DNA of 64,000 bases from an uncultured Lachnospiraceae bacterium (GTDB lineage Bacteria > Bacillota > Clostridia > Lachnospirales > Lachnospiraceae), in contig CAMNRH010000017.1 of assembly GCA_946552115.1 (NCBI GenBank), positions 1 through 64,000 on the forward strand, in the 5' to 3' direction. The notes below the pieces were generated by a model. That model ran no database searches. It was not told where the DNA came from and was given only the letters and a program-made list of their open reading frames with translations. Of the stretch, positions 8,621 through 18,260 are shown piece by piece; positions within the stretch are counted from its first letter, which is position 1, and every line of letters starts with the position of its first letter. The translations under genes were made by a program, and so were the position numbers.

Positions 8621-8711
8621 AATGTATATAATATTGACGATTGGGGTTCAATAAATACCGCCTGTTTTCCACCTTGAATGTGAAATCTATACAAAAACCG
8701 AAAGGAAACCT

Positions 8712-10577
8712 ATGAGAAAACTAGCCTTAAATGATGAAATATTACTGAAAATCGAGAAGCCTGCCCGTTACATCGGCGGTGAGGTCAACAGCGTCATGAA
8801 AGATCCTGAAAAGGTGGATATCCGTTTTGCAATGTGTTTTCCTGATGTATATGAAATTGGCATGTCCCACCTGGGCATTCAGATTTTATATGACATGTTC
8901 AACCGCCGGGAGGACGTATGGTGCGAGCGGGTCTATTCTCCGTGGATTGATTTGGATAAAATCATGCGTGAAATGCATATACCGCTGTTTGCGCTGGAGT
9001 CACAGTCGCCTGTCAAAGATTTTGACTTTTTAGGAATTACGATTCAGTATGAAATGTGCTATACAAATATTTTACAGGTATTAGAGCTTAGTCAAATTCC
9101 TCTTTTTTCTGCCAGGCGGGGCGAGGAGGATCCAATTGTAATCGGAGGCGGCCCCTGTGCCTATAATCCGGAGCCATTAGCCGACTTCTTTGATTTATTT
9201 TATATCGGGGAGGGAGAAACCGTATACGATCAGCTTCTGGATGCCTATAAGGAGAACAAAAAGAATGGTGGTTCCAGAAAGAACTACCTTGAAAAAGCAG
9301 CAGAAATTGAGGGGATTTATGTTCCCTCCTTTTATGACGTCACATATAAAGAGGATGGGACAATTGCATCCTTTTCTCCTAATAATTCTCATGCGAAAGA
9401 GAAGATTCAAAAGCAGGTTATCATGGATGTAACGCATACTTATTATCCGGAAGCGCCGGTTGTTCCGTTCATTAAGGTGACGCAGGACAGAATTGTTCTG
9501 GAAGTCCAGCGGGGATGTATCCGGGGCTGCCGTTTCTGTCAGGCAGGAATGCTTTATCGTCCTACAAGAGAACGGGATGTTCGTGTGCTTAAGCAATATG
9601 CTTATCAGATGCTGAAAAATACAGGTCATGAGGAGATCTCCCTGGGTTCCCTAAGCTCCAGCGATTACAGCGGATTAAAAGAGCTTGTTACATTTCTGAT
9701 TGAAGAATTTAAGGGAAAGGGGATTAATATTTCTCTGCCGTCTCTTAGAATTGATGCGTTTTCTCTTGATGTGATGGAAAAAGTGCAGGATGTAAGAAAA
9801 AGCAGTCTCACCTTTGCACCGGAAGCAGGTTCTCAGAGAATGCGGAATGTCATTAATAAGGGATTGACCGAGGATGATATTATTTACGGAGCAGGGCAGG
9901 CCTTTGAGGGCGGCTGGAATAAAGTAAAGCTTTATTTTATGCTGGGGCTTCCAACAGAGACAGAAGAGGATATGAAGGCCATTGCCGAGCTTTCGGATAA
10001 GGTTGCCAGACGCTATTATGAAATACCTAAGGAGAATCGAAACGGAAAATGCCAGATTACGGCAAGCAGTTCTTTCTTTATCCCAAAGCCGTTTACTCCG
10101 TTCCAGTGGGAGCCAATGTTCACGAATACAGAATATATTGCGCGCGCTGCTATTGTGAAGCATGCGTTTCAGGAGCAGCTGAACCGGAAAAGCTTAAGAT
10201 ATAATTGGCATGATGCAGAGGTAACGGTGCTGGAGGGCGTGTTTGCGAGGGGAGACAGGCGTATCAGCGCAGCGCTTTTGAAAGCATACCGTCTGGGATG
10301 TCTGTATGATTCCTGGAGTGATTATTTTGATTTTGACAAATGGCAGGAGGCTTTTCGAAGTACCGGGCTGAGCATTGAATTTTATAATCTGCGCGCCCGT
10401 TCTCTTGACGAAATTCTTCCGTGGGATTTTATTGATTCCGGTGTGACAAAGCAGTTTTTGATTCGCGAGCTTAAGCGGGCTAAAAACGCACAGGTAACGC
10501 AAAACTGCAGACGGCAGTGTTCCGGCTGCGGCGCGGCAAAATGGGGAGGGGGCGTTTGTTTTGAAAGCAAGAATTAA
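8712..10577 (+). CDS. B12-binding-like radical SAM protein (TIGR03960 family)
   Basis: The 621-residue protein has an N-terminal B12-binding-like region (about 20-200) and a radical SAM core with the iron-sulfur motif CIRGCRFC (Cys269, 273, 276). The C-terminal region ends in a Cys-rich tail (CRRQCSGCGAAKWGGGVC) that may bind a second metal site. Its reaction is not established. It is almost always paired with DUF2344, as here, where the next gene overlaps it by 17 bases. Neighbouring ribosome genes suggest an RNA- or ribosome-linked role. GAAAGGAAACC precedes the ATG. Confidence 0.9.
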   Translation: MRKLALNDEILLKIEKPARYIGGEVNSVMKDPEKVDIRFAMCFPDVYEIGMSHLGIQILYDMFNRREDVWCERVYSPWIDLDKIMREMHIPLFALESQSPVKDFDFLGITIQYEMCYTNILQVLELSQIPLFSARRGEEDPIVIGGGPCAYNPEPLADFFDLFYIGEGETVYDQLLDAYKENKKNGGSRKNYLEKAAEIEGIYVPSFYDVTYKEDGTIASFSPNNSHAKEKIQKQVIMDVTHTYYPEAPVVPFIKVTQDRIVLEVQRGCIRGCRFCQAGMLYRPTRERDVRVLKQYAYQMLKNTGHEEISLGSLSSSDYSGLKELVTFLIEEFKGKGINISLPSLRIDAFSLDVMEKVQDVRKSSLTFAPEAGSQRMRNVINKGLTEDDIIYGAGQAFEGGWNKVKLYFMLGLPTETEEDMKAIAELSDKVARRYYEIPKENRNGKCQITASSSFFIPKPFTPFQWEPMFTNTEYIARAAIVKHAFQEQLNRKSLRYNWHDAEVTVLEGVFARGDRRISAALLKAYRLGCLYDSWSDYFDFDKWQEAFRSTGLSIEFYNLRARSLDEILPWDFIDSGVTKQFLIRELKRAKNAQVTQNCRRQCSGCGAAKWGGGVCFESKN

Positions 10578-11274
10578 ATTCCGAAAATATGGCGTCATGA
10601 AGTTTATCGGACATCTGGATGTGATGCGCTTTTTTCAAAAAGCGATGCGAAGAGCGGATATTCCGATTGCCTTTACCGGCGGATACAGCCCTCATATGAT
10701 TATGTCCTTTGCTCAGCCGTTAGGAGTAGGAATTACCAGCGACGGAGAATATCTGGACATTGAGCTTACAGAAAAAATAACATCGGAAAAAGCGGTAGCG
10801 CGGCTCAATCAGGTGACGGTTGAGGGAATTGATATCGTTAGCTTTCTGGAAATTCCGGAGGATAAAAAGGCAAGCGGCATGACCGTTACCGCAGCAGCGG
10901 ATTATCAGGTATTTTTGCTAAAATCGATGGAATCTTCAGACGACAGACTTGCAATTCCAGAAAAATGGCAGGCACATATACCGGCATTTCTGTCTGAAAA
11001 GCAGATGATTGTGTGGAAAAAGACCAAAAAAAGTGAGAAAGAGGTGGATATTCTGCCTATGATTTATGAAATGAGGGCGGAAGCGGACAGCATTTATATG
11101 CTTCTGGCTGCCGGAAGCGAACAGAATTTAAAGCCGGATTTGGTTATGGAAGCATTTTTACGATATATGAAAGAGGAAGAACGTCCATTTCATTATCATC
11201 GGCTGGATATCCGCACAAAAACGGAAAACGGAAGTTTTCTGCCGCTTTCCGATATGGGAAAGGAAATTCTCTAA
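10561..11274 (+). CDS. DUF2344 protein, partner of the radical SAM protein
   Basis: The 237-residue protein matches the DUF2344 (TIGR03936) family by its opening (KARIKFRKYGVMKFIGHLDVMRFFQKAMRRA) and by LPFGYSPH-like GGYSPHMIMSFAQPLGVG. In other genomes it is fused to, or follows, the radical SAM protein. The start is TTG at 10561, inside the upstream gene, with a strong GGGGAGGGGG 8 bases before it. Function is unknown; the constant pairing suggests a shared complex. In many Clostridia the next gene is RNase G, which is missing here. Confidence 0.88.
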   Translation: MKARIKFRKYGVMKFIGHLDVMRFFQKAMRRADIPIAFTGGYSPHMIMSFAQPLGVGITSDGEYLDIELTEKITSEKAVARLNQVTVEGIDIVSFLEIPEDKKASGMTVTAAADYQVFLLKSMESSDDRLAIPEKWQAHIPAFLSEKQMIVWKKTKKSEKEVDILPMIYEMRAEADSIYMLLAAGSEQNLKPDLVMEAFLRYMKEEERPFHYHRLDIRTKTENGSFLPLSDMGKEIL

Positions 11275-11355
11275 AGGTTGATGTTATCCGTTAAGTATTT
11301 CTGCGGATTATTTTCAGTTACATTTGTCATTGCAGTCGGAGAGGAAATGCGGTAA

Positions 11356-11361
11356 TATAAT
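11356..11361 (+). promoter_or_regulatory. Candidate -10 box before the aspartokinase gene
   Basis: TATAAT lies 47 bases before the ATG at 11403. Only weak -35 candidates exist (TTGCAG, 20 bases upstream), so the promoter call is tentative. It would separate the aspartokinase unit from the radical SAM pair. Confidence 0.35.
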
Positions 11362-11402
11362 AGGGGACATGAAAGAAAGGCAGTTTGGAGGATTACATAA
11401 AG

Positions 11403-12740
11403 ATGAAAAAAGTAGTAAAGTTTGGCGGGAGCTCTCTTGCCAGTGCAGAGCAGTTCCAAAAAGCAGGACGGATTATCCGAAAGGATGTATCCAGACGCTA
11501 TGTGATTCCGTCTGCGCCCGGTAAACGCTTTCCTAAAGATACAAAGGTTACAGATATGCTGTACAGCTGTTATAAACAGGCGATTTTAGAGGAAGATGAG
11601 GATACGGAGGAAAGCTTTGAGGAGCTTCTTTCCGTAATTAAGGAGCGGTACGATTCCATTATTCAGGGCCTGTCTCTTACGCTGTCCCTTGATAAAGAGT
11701 TTCAGATTATCCGTGAAAATTTCAGCAAAAAGGTTGGACGGGATTATGCGGCCTCCAGGGGCGAATATTTAAACGGAATCATCATGGCGGCATATCTTGG
11801 CTATGAATTTATTGATGCGGCAGAGGTGATTTTTTTTGATGAGAGCGGAAAATTTGATTCGGAAAAAACAGACGCCGTATTATCCGAAAGACTCTCCGGA
11901 ATCAGGCGTGCCGTAATTCCCGGCTTCTATGGAGTAAGGCCCGACGGAAAGGTTGTCACCTTTTCACGCGGAGGCTCGGATATTACCGGATCGATTGTCG
12001 CAAAAGCAGTCCATGCCGATATGTATGAAAACTGGACGGATGTATCAGGCTTTTTAATTGCGGATCCCAATATTATTAAAGTTCCAAAGGCTATCGATAC
12101 GATTACCTACCGGGAGCTTAGGGAGCTTTCCTATATGGGTGCTACCGTGCTTCATGAGGACGCCATTTTCCCGGTGCGGAAAGAAGGAATCCCGATAAAT
12201 ATCCGCAATACAAATTCACCGGAGGATAAGGGTACGCTCATTGTAGAGGCAACCTGCCAAAAACCCCGATTCACGATTACAGGTATTGCGGGGAAAAAAG
12301 ATTTCGCGTCGATTACCGTGGAAAAGGCGATGATGAATTCCGAGGTGGGCTTTTGTAAAAAGGTTTTGGAGGTATTTGAACAGAATCAGATTTCTATTGA
12401 GCACATGCCGTCCGGTATTGATACAATGACGATTTTTGTACATCAGGATGAATTCGAGGAAAAGGAGCAGCGGGTAATTGCCGGAATCCATCGGGCGGTT
12501 GCGCCTGATTTTCTGGAGCTTGAATCGGATTTGGCATTGATTGCAGTTGTCGGGCGGGGAATGAAAGCGACAAGGGGCACTTCGGGTCGTATTTTCTCGG
12601 CACTGGCGCATGCAAATGTGAATGTGAAAATGATTGACCAGGGCTCCAGTGAGCTGAATATTATTATCGGCGTCAGAAACCACGATTTTGAAGCCGCAAT
12701 CGAAGCGATTTATGATATTTTTGTTACAACGCAGGTTTAA
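11403..12740 (+). CDS. Aspartokinase
   Basis: The 445-residue enzyme phosphorylates aspartate, the first step to lysine, threonine, methionine and diaminopimelate. The N-terminal amino-acid-kinase domain opens with VVKFGGSSLA and contains SRGGSDITG. The C-terminal third carries two ACT regulatory domains (FTITGIAGKKDFASITVEK; LIAVVGRGMKATRGTSGRIF). The start at 11403 is chosen over an in-frame TTG at 11385 because the latter overlaps the ribosome binding site (TTGGAGG). It heads a three-gene set with a CBS protein and an amidohydrolase, an unusual setting between DUF2344 and rplU. Allosteric effectors cannot be told. Confidence 0.92.
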   Translation: MKKVVKFGGSSLASAEQFQKAGRIIRKDVSRRYVIPSAPGKRFPKDTKVTDMLYSCYKQAILEEDEDTEESFEELLSVIKERYDSIIQGLSLTLSLDKEFQIIRENFSKKVGRDYAASRGEYLNGIIMAAYLGYEFIDAAEVIFFDESGKFDSEKTDAVLSERLSGIRRAVIPGFYGVRPDGKVVTFSRGGSDITGSIVAKAVHADMYENWTDVSGFLIADPNIIKVPKAIDTITYRELRELSYMGATVLHEDAIFPVRKEGIPINIRNTNSPEDKGTLIVEATCQKPRFTITGIAGKKDFASITVEKAMMNSEVGFCKKVLEVFEQNQISIEHMPSGIDTMTIFVHQDEFEEKEQRVIAGIHRAVAPDFLELESDLALIAVVGRGMKATRGTSGRIFSALAHANVNVKMIDQGSSELNIIIGVRNHDFEAAIEAIYDIFVTTQV

Positions 12741-12754
12741 AGGGGGACCTTTTT

Positions 12755-13171
12755 ATGAATATTTTATTTTTTTTGAAGCCCAAAAGTGAGGTGGCGTATA
12801 TCTATGATTACCATATGCTGAGGCAGGCGTTGGAAATTATGGAATATCATCAATATTCGTCCGTACCTATTTTGAATAAAGAAGGAAAATACATAGGCTC
12901 TATTACAGAAGGCGACCTTTTATGGAATCTGAAAAGACTGAATCTTTTAAATCTCAAGGATGCGGAGGATATCAGTATTATGAAAATCACAAGAAGGCTT
13001 GATTATCAGTGCGTCAGAGCGGATTCCAATATGGAAGATTTGATTGACCGTGCAATGGAGCAGAACTTCATTCCGGTTGTGGATGACGACGAGCATTTTA
13101 TCGGTATTATTACAAGACGTGATATTATTGGATATTGCTATAATAAAATGAAAGACAGTGATAAAGAATGA
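12755..13171 (+). CDS. CBS-domain pair protein
   Basis: The 138-residue cytosolic protein consists of two CBS motifs (about 18-65 with SVPILNKEGKYIGSITEGDL, and 80-133 with FIPVVDDDEHFIGIITRRDI). CBS pairs bind adenosine nucleotides or SAM and act as energy or metabolite sensors. No second domain is attached, so it should regulate a partner; the aspartokinase 14 bases upstream is a natural candidate, by inference. AAAGGGGG precedes the start. Its stop overlaps the next gene (ATGA). Confidence 0.88.
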   Translation: MNILFFLKPKSEVAYIYDYHMLRQALEIMEYHQYSSVPILNKEGKYIGSITEGDLLWNLKRLNLLNLKDAEDISIMKITRRLDYQCVRADSNMEDLIDRAMEQNFIPVVDDDEHFIGIITRRDIIGYCYNKMKDSDKE

Positions 13172-13971
13172 TTATTGATTTCCATACTCATATGTTCCCG
13201 GATAAAATAGCGAAAGGAACGATTGATTTTCTTGCCGGAGTATGTAAGATGCCGCCTTATACGGACGGAACCTATATGGGACTGAAAAAAGAAACTCTGG
13301 AATCCGGCGTTGATTTATCCGTGGCGCTTCCGATTGTTACAAAGCCTGCTCAGTTTCAATCCATCAATACCTTTGCGTCCGGGTATCAGGAAAAACCGAT
13401 TCTTTCTTTCGGAAGCATTCACCCGGATTCCGCTGATTACAGAGCCGAGCTTCGTCAGATTAAAGACATGGGATTAAAGGGAATTAAGCTGCATCCGGAT
13501 TATCAGGAGGTTTATTTTAATGATATCCGTTATAAAAGAATTGTTGCCTATGCGTCAGAGCTTGATTTGATTATCAGCGTTCACGCAGGAGCGGACCCCA
13601 AATGTCCCAATGACATCCACTGTACGCCCCGGATGTCCGCGGAGGTTATCTGGGATACACATCCGGCTAAGCTTGTGCTTGCCCATATGGGCGGTAATGA
13701 GCAGTGGGATGATGTGGAAAAATATCTGGTCGGGAAAGAGGTTTATTTTGATACCGGCGTTGTTTTGGATAAAATGTCCAAGGAACAGTTTTTGCGGATT
13801 GTAAGAGCACACGGAGCGGATAAAATACTTTTCGCCACCGATTCCCCATGGAGCGGACAAAAAGAGTTTTTACAGATTATACAGGAAATGCCTCTGACAG
13901 AGGAGGAACGGATAAAAATCCTCGGAGAAAATGCGAAAAAGCTACTTGATTTTCCGATAACGTTATGCTAA
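13168..13971 (+). CDS. Amidohydrolase family protein (TIM-barrel metal hydrolase)
   Basis: The 267-residue cytosolic protein shows the amidohydrolase-2 pattern: HTH near the N-terminus (MIIDFHTHMFPD, His6 and His8), a middle metal-ligand segment (ISVHAGAD), LAHMGGNEQWD, and the closing Asp in FATDSPWSG. It may hydrolyse an amide or decarboxylate an aromatic acid; the substrate is unknown. It overlaps the CBS gene by four bases, so the two are coupled. Confidence 0.87.
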   Translation: MIIDFHTHMFPDKIAKGTIDFLAGVCKMPPYTDGTYMGLKKETLESGVDLSVALPIVTKPAQFQSINTFASGYQEKPILSFGSIHPDSADYRAELRQIKDMGLKGIKLHPDYQEVYFNDIRYKRIVAYASELDLIISVHAGADPKCPNDIHCTPRMSAEVIWDTHPAKLVLAHMGGNEQWDDVEKYLVGKEVYFDTGVVLDKMSKEQFLRIVRAHGADKILFATDSPWSGQKEFLQIIQEMPLTEEERIKILGENAKKLLDFPITLC

Positions 13972-13984
13972 TATGTATGAGTAT

Positions 13985-14055
13985 GCCGCACAATGAGGTT
14001 AAAGCTTTACATAAAAAAATGTAAACACCGTAATTGGCGAGTAATGATAATAGGA
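13985..14055 (+). promoter_or_regulatory. Candidate L21 ribosomal-protein leader
   Basis: The 92 bases before rplU hold a hairpin TTTACAT (14006-14012) with ATGTAAA (14019-14025) and an A6 loop, then a purine-rich segment ending in the rplU ribosome binding site. Firmicutes carry a conserved L21 leader RNA at this position that is thought to bind L21 for feedback control. Position and the A/U hairpin agree, but I could not check the full consensus. Confidence 0.45.
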
Positions 14056-14063
14056 GGTGCCAT

Positions 14064-14372
14064 ATGTACGCGATTATAGCAACAGGTGGTAAACAGTACA
14101 AAGTAGCCGAAGGCGATATCATTAAGGTAGAGAAGCTTGGTGTGGAAGCCGGAGAAACTTATACCTTTGACCAGGTGCTTGCGGTAAGCGGTGACGGATT
14201 AAAGGTTGGGAATCCGACTGTAGAGGGTGCAACTGTAGAAGCTTCTGTAGTTGAGAACGGAAAAGCAAGAAAAGTCATTGTTTACAAGTATAAAAGAAAA
14301 ACTGGATACCATAAGAAAAATGGTCACAGACAGCAGTATACAGCTGTAAAGATTGACAAGATTAACGCTTAA
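14064..14372 (+). CDS. rplU: 50S ribosomal protein L21
   Basis: The 102-residue protein is full length for L21. It shows the N-terminal [13 protein letters not shown], the middle [21 protein letters not shown]-like stretch and the terminal TAVKIDKI. L21 binds 23S rRNA in the large subunit. The start at 14064 follows AGGAGGT by 6 bases; an in-frame ORF from 14034 has no such signal. It heads the prp-rpmA set. Confidence 0.97.
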   Translation: MYAIIATGGKQYKVAEGDIIKVEKLGVEAGETYTFDQVLAVSGDGLKVGNPTVEGATVEASVVENGKARKVIVYKYKRKTGYHKKNGHRQQYTAVKIDKINA

Positions 14373-14386
14373 ATTGGAGAGAATCC

Positions 14387-14719
14387 ATGATTCATGCAGC
14401 CATATATCAAAATGAGAGAAAGGAATGCGTCGGATTTTCGTTCACGGGACATGCCGGTTATGCAGAGGCGGGACAGGATATTGTCTGTGCGGCGGCGTCT
14501 ATGCTTGCTATTAATACGATCAACGCGATGGAGCGCTATACAGAGGATAATTTTTCCGTAAGCTCTGACGAGGAACAGGGAAAGATTATCTGCCGGTTTG
14601 ATACCGCGCCCTCTTATGAAGCGGGGCTGTTGCTTAAGACGATGATTCTTGGTCTTTCTGATATGGCGGATGACAAGAACTATGAAGAATATATTGATTT
14701 AACATTCGAGGAGGTGTAA
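14387..14719 (+). CDS. prp: Ribosomal-processing cysteine protease Prp
   Basis: The 110-residue protease removes the N-terminal extension of L27 in Firmicutes. The catalytic pair is visible in [20 protein letters not shown] (His and Cys about 12 residues apart). The gene lies between rplU and rpmA, its conserved place, and its substrate L27, encoded 5 bases downstream, carries the cleavable extension. Confidence 0.95.
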   Translation: MIHAAIYQNERKECVGFSFTGHAGYAEAGQDIVCAAASMLAINTINAMERYTEDNFSVSSDEEQGKIICRFDTAPSYEAGLLLKTMILGLSDMADDKNYEEYIDLTFEEV

Positions 14720-14724
14720 CAACC

Positions 14725-15012
14725 ATGATGAAATTAAACCTTCAGTTTTTTGCTCATAAAAAGGGAGTTGGCTCTACGAAGAACGGGAGAGATTCCGAAT
14801 CGAAGAGACTCGGTGCCAAGAGAGCCGACGGACAGTTTGTGAAAGCAGGCAATATCCTTTACAGACAGCGCGGAACAAAGATTCATCCGGGCGTCAATGT
14901 GGGACGCGGCGGTGATGACACACTGTTTGCACTGGTTGACGGCGTCGTAAGATTTGAGAGAAAAGGCAGAGATAAGAAGCAGGTTTCTATCTATCCGGTG
15001 GTAGCTGAATAA
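14725..15012 (+). CDS. rpmA: 50S ribosomal protein L27 (with Prp-cleaved N-terminus)
   Basis: The 95-residue protein opens with [14 protein letters not shown]. Prp cuts after LQFFA, giving mature L27 with a free N-terminal tail that reaches the peptidyl-transferase centre. The conserved [18 protein letters not shown] follows. Two adjacent ATG codons (14725, 14728) are possible starts. A strong terminator follows. Confidence 0.97.
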   Translation: MMKLNLQFFAHKKGVGSTKNGRDSESKRLGAKRADGQFVKAGNILYRQRGTKIHPGVNVGRGGDDTLFALVDGVVRFERKGRDKKQVSIYPVVAE

Positions 15013-16380
<1,368 letters not shown>

Positions 16381-16399
16381 AGATGAGGAGTAATAAAAA

Positions 16400-16690
16400 A
16401 TGACGACAAAACAAAGGGCATATCTGAAAAGTCTTGCCATGACAATGGAGCCTGTTTTTCAAGTGGGAAAAAACAGCATGACGCCGGAATTTACAAAGGC
16501 CATAACAGAAGCGCTGAATGCCAGAGAATTAATTAAAATCAGCGTATTGAAAAACTGCGCCGATGATCCGAAAGAGCTTTCTGCCGTCCTTGCAGAGCGC
16601 ACGCATGCACAGGTTGTACAGGTTATTGGGAAAAAAATCGTCCTCTATAAGGAGGGGAAAGATAAAAACAAAAAAATTCAGCTTCCTTAG
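16400..16690 (+). CDS. yhbY: YhbY-type RNA-binding protein (CRM domain)
   Basis: The 96-residue protein is a single CRM domain that binds pre-50S particles. The motif Q-V-G-K-N, then LIKISVLKNCADDPKE and the closing VQVIGKKIVLYK are typical. It follows obgE by 19 bases and precedes nadD, a conserved order in Firmicutes. Confidence 0.93.
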   Translation: MTTKQRAYLKSLAMTMEPVFQVGKNSMTPEFTKAITEALNARELIKISVLKNCADDPKELSAVLAERTHAQVVQVIGKKIVLYKEGKDKNKKIQLP

Positions 16691-16713
16691 TAGAAGTGAA
16701 GCAGGAGAGCAGT

Positions 16714-17322
16714 ATGAAAATCGGTATTATGGGCGGAACCTTTGACCCGATTCACAATGGGCATTTGATGTTAGGAAAGGCGGCACTCAGGCAGTTTGAT
16801 TTGGATGAGGTTTGGTTCCTGCCCAATGGAAACCCTCCTCATAAAGAAAATGCGTCCATCGGCTCATCCATCGGGAACAGATGCGCCATGACGGCGCTTG
16901 CCATTGAGGGGATAAAAGAATTTCGCCTGGAATTATATGAGGCTGAGAAAAAAGGGGTGTCTTATTCCTATGCGACACTGGAGCATTTTCATAAGCTAAA
17001 AAAAGCAGATGAATTTTTTTTTATTGTAGGCGCAGACTCCCTGTTCATGATAGAATCATGGGTGAAGCCGGAGCGTATTTTCCCCGTATGCAGGCTATTG
17101 GCCGCCTGCCGCGACGAAATATCCACACCGGAAAAAATGCGGGAGCAGATTTGCTATCTTGAAAAAAAATACAACGCCCGTATCGAAATACTAAAAGCTC
17201 CGCTTATGCCGGTGTCGTCCCATGAACTGCGGGAGCGTATAAAAGCAGGAAAAACTTTTTCAGCGTATGTTCCTGCGAAAGTGGCAGAATATATTAAAAA
17301 GGAAGGACTATATGGAGCATAA
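16714..17322 (+). CDS. nadD: Nicotinate-nucleotide adenylyltransferase
   Basis: The 202-residue enzyme makes deamido-NAD from nicotinate mononucleotide and ATP. The nucleotidyltransferase motif GGTFDPIHNGHL lies at residues 7-18, and the ISSHELRERI-like C-terminal motif is present as VSSHELRERI. The start at 16714 follows CAGGAGAG. Its end overlaps yqeK by 11 bases. Confidence 0.95.
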   Translation: MKIGIMGGTFDPIHNGHLMLGKAALRQFDLDEVWFLPNGNPPHKENASIGSSIGNRCAMTALAIEGIKEFRLELYEAEKKGVSYSYATLEHFHKLKKADEFFFIVGADSLFMIESWVKPERIFPVCRLLAACRDEISTPEKMREQICYLEKKYNARIEILKAPLMPVSSHELRERIKAGKTFSAYVPAKVAEYIKKEGLYGA

Positions 17323-17914
17323 GATAAGTAAGCTGCAGCACAAATTAAAAGGCGAGCTTGACCGAACACGGTATGAACATACACTGGGCGTTATGTATAC
17401 CGCCGCCGCGCTGGCTATGTGCTATGGCACGGACATAGCGCAGGCGATGCTTGCCGGGCTGCTTCACGATTGCGCAAAATGTATATCTTCAGAAAAAAAA
17501 ATAAAATTGTGTGAAAAATACTGTCTTGAAATATCCGAGGTAGAATATAAAAATCCCAGTCTTCTTCACGCAAAGCTGGGAGCATTTCTTGCGGCGAAAA
17601 AATACCATATAAAAGACAGAGAAATTCTGAATGCAATTTCCAGCCATACAACAGGGCGTCCCGGCATGAGCCTTTTGGAGAAAATTATCTATATCGCGGA
17701 TTACATGGAGCCCGGAAGAGAAGAGCTTCCTAATATGGAAGAGGTACGAAAGCTTGCATTTCAGGATATTGACGCATGTCTTTATCGAATCCTTAAGGAT
17801 TCTCTTAGCTATCTGAAAAGCAGGGATATGACTATTGATACGATGACAGAAAAAACATATGAATATTATAAAAATAAACTTAAGAAGGAGGAATCATCAT
17901 GGAACAGGCATTAG
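17312..17914 (+). CDS. yqeK: HD-domain hydrolase YqeK (diadenosine tetraphosphatase family)
   Basis: The 200-residue HD phosphohydrolase shows GLLHDCAK (HD pair) and the His of RYEHTLGV. YqeK proteins from Firmicutes cleave Ap4A to ADP. The start at 17312 overlaps nadD and has AAAAAGGAAGG upstream; a longer frame from 17267 is unlikely. Its 3' end overlaps rsfS by 16 bases, so nadD, yqeK and rsfS are coupled. Confidence 0.92.
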   Translation: MEHKISKLQHKLKGELDRTRYEHTLGVMYTAAALAMCYGTDIAQAMLAGLLHDCAKCISSEKKIKLCEKYCLEISEVEYKNPSLLHAKLGAFLAAKKYHIKDREILNAISSHTTGRPGMSLLEKIIYIADYMEPGREELPNMEEVRKLAFQDIDACLYRILKDSLSYLKSRDMTIDTMTEKTYEYYKNKLKKEESSWNRH

Positions 17915-18240
17915 AAATGGCGCGTATTGTATGCCGGGCGCTGGAGGACAAAAAAGGAGAGGACGTCAAGGTGCTCGATATATCAAAGGTATCCGTTATG
18001 GCGGATTATTTTGTGATTGCAAACGGAAGCAACGATAGTCAGGTACGGGCGCTGGTAGAAAATGTAGACGAGAAGATGCAGGAAGCGGGCTATGCGCTGA
18101 AACAGCAGGAAGGAAAAGGCGGCGCATGGGTTCTTATGGACTACGGAGATGTAATTGTCCACGTTTTTGACAGGGAGAATCGATTATTTTATAATCTGGA
18201 ACGGATTTGGAGCGACGGAATTGTTGTGGAAAATCTGTAA
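17899..18240 (+). CDS. rsfS: Ribosome silencing factor
   Basis: The 113-residue protein binds L14 of the 50S subunit and blocks joining with 30S during slow growth. Typical segments are KGEDVKVLDISKVSVMADYFVIANG, GAWVLMDYGDVIVHVF and the closing FYNLERIWSDG. The start overlaps yqeK, with AAGAAGGAGG upstream. Confidence 0.95.
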   Translation: MEQALEMARIVCRALEDKKGEDVKVLDISKVSVMADYFVIANGSNDSQVRALVENVDEKMQEAGYALKQQEGKGGAWVLMDYGDVIVHVFDRENRLFYNLERIWSDGIVVENL

Positions 18241-18260
18241 TTTACGAGGTAATATAAAAG

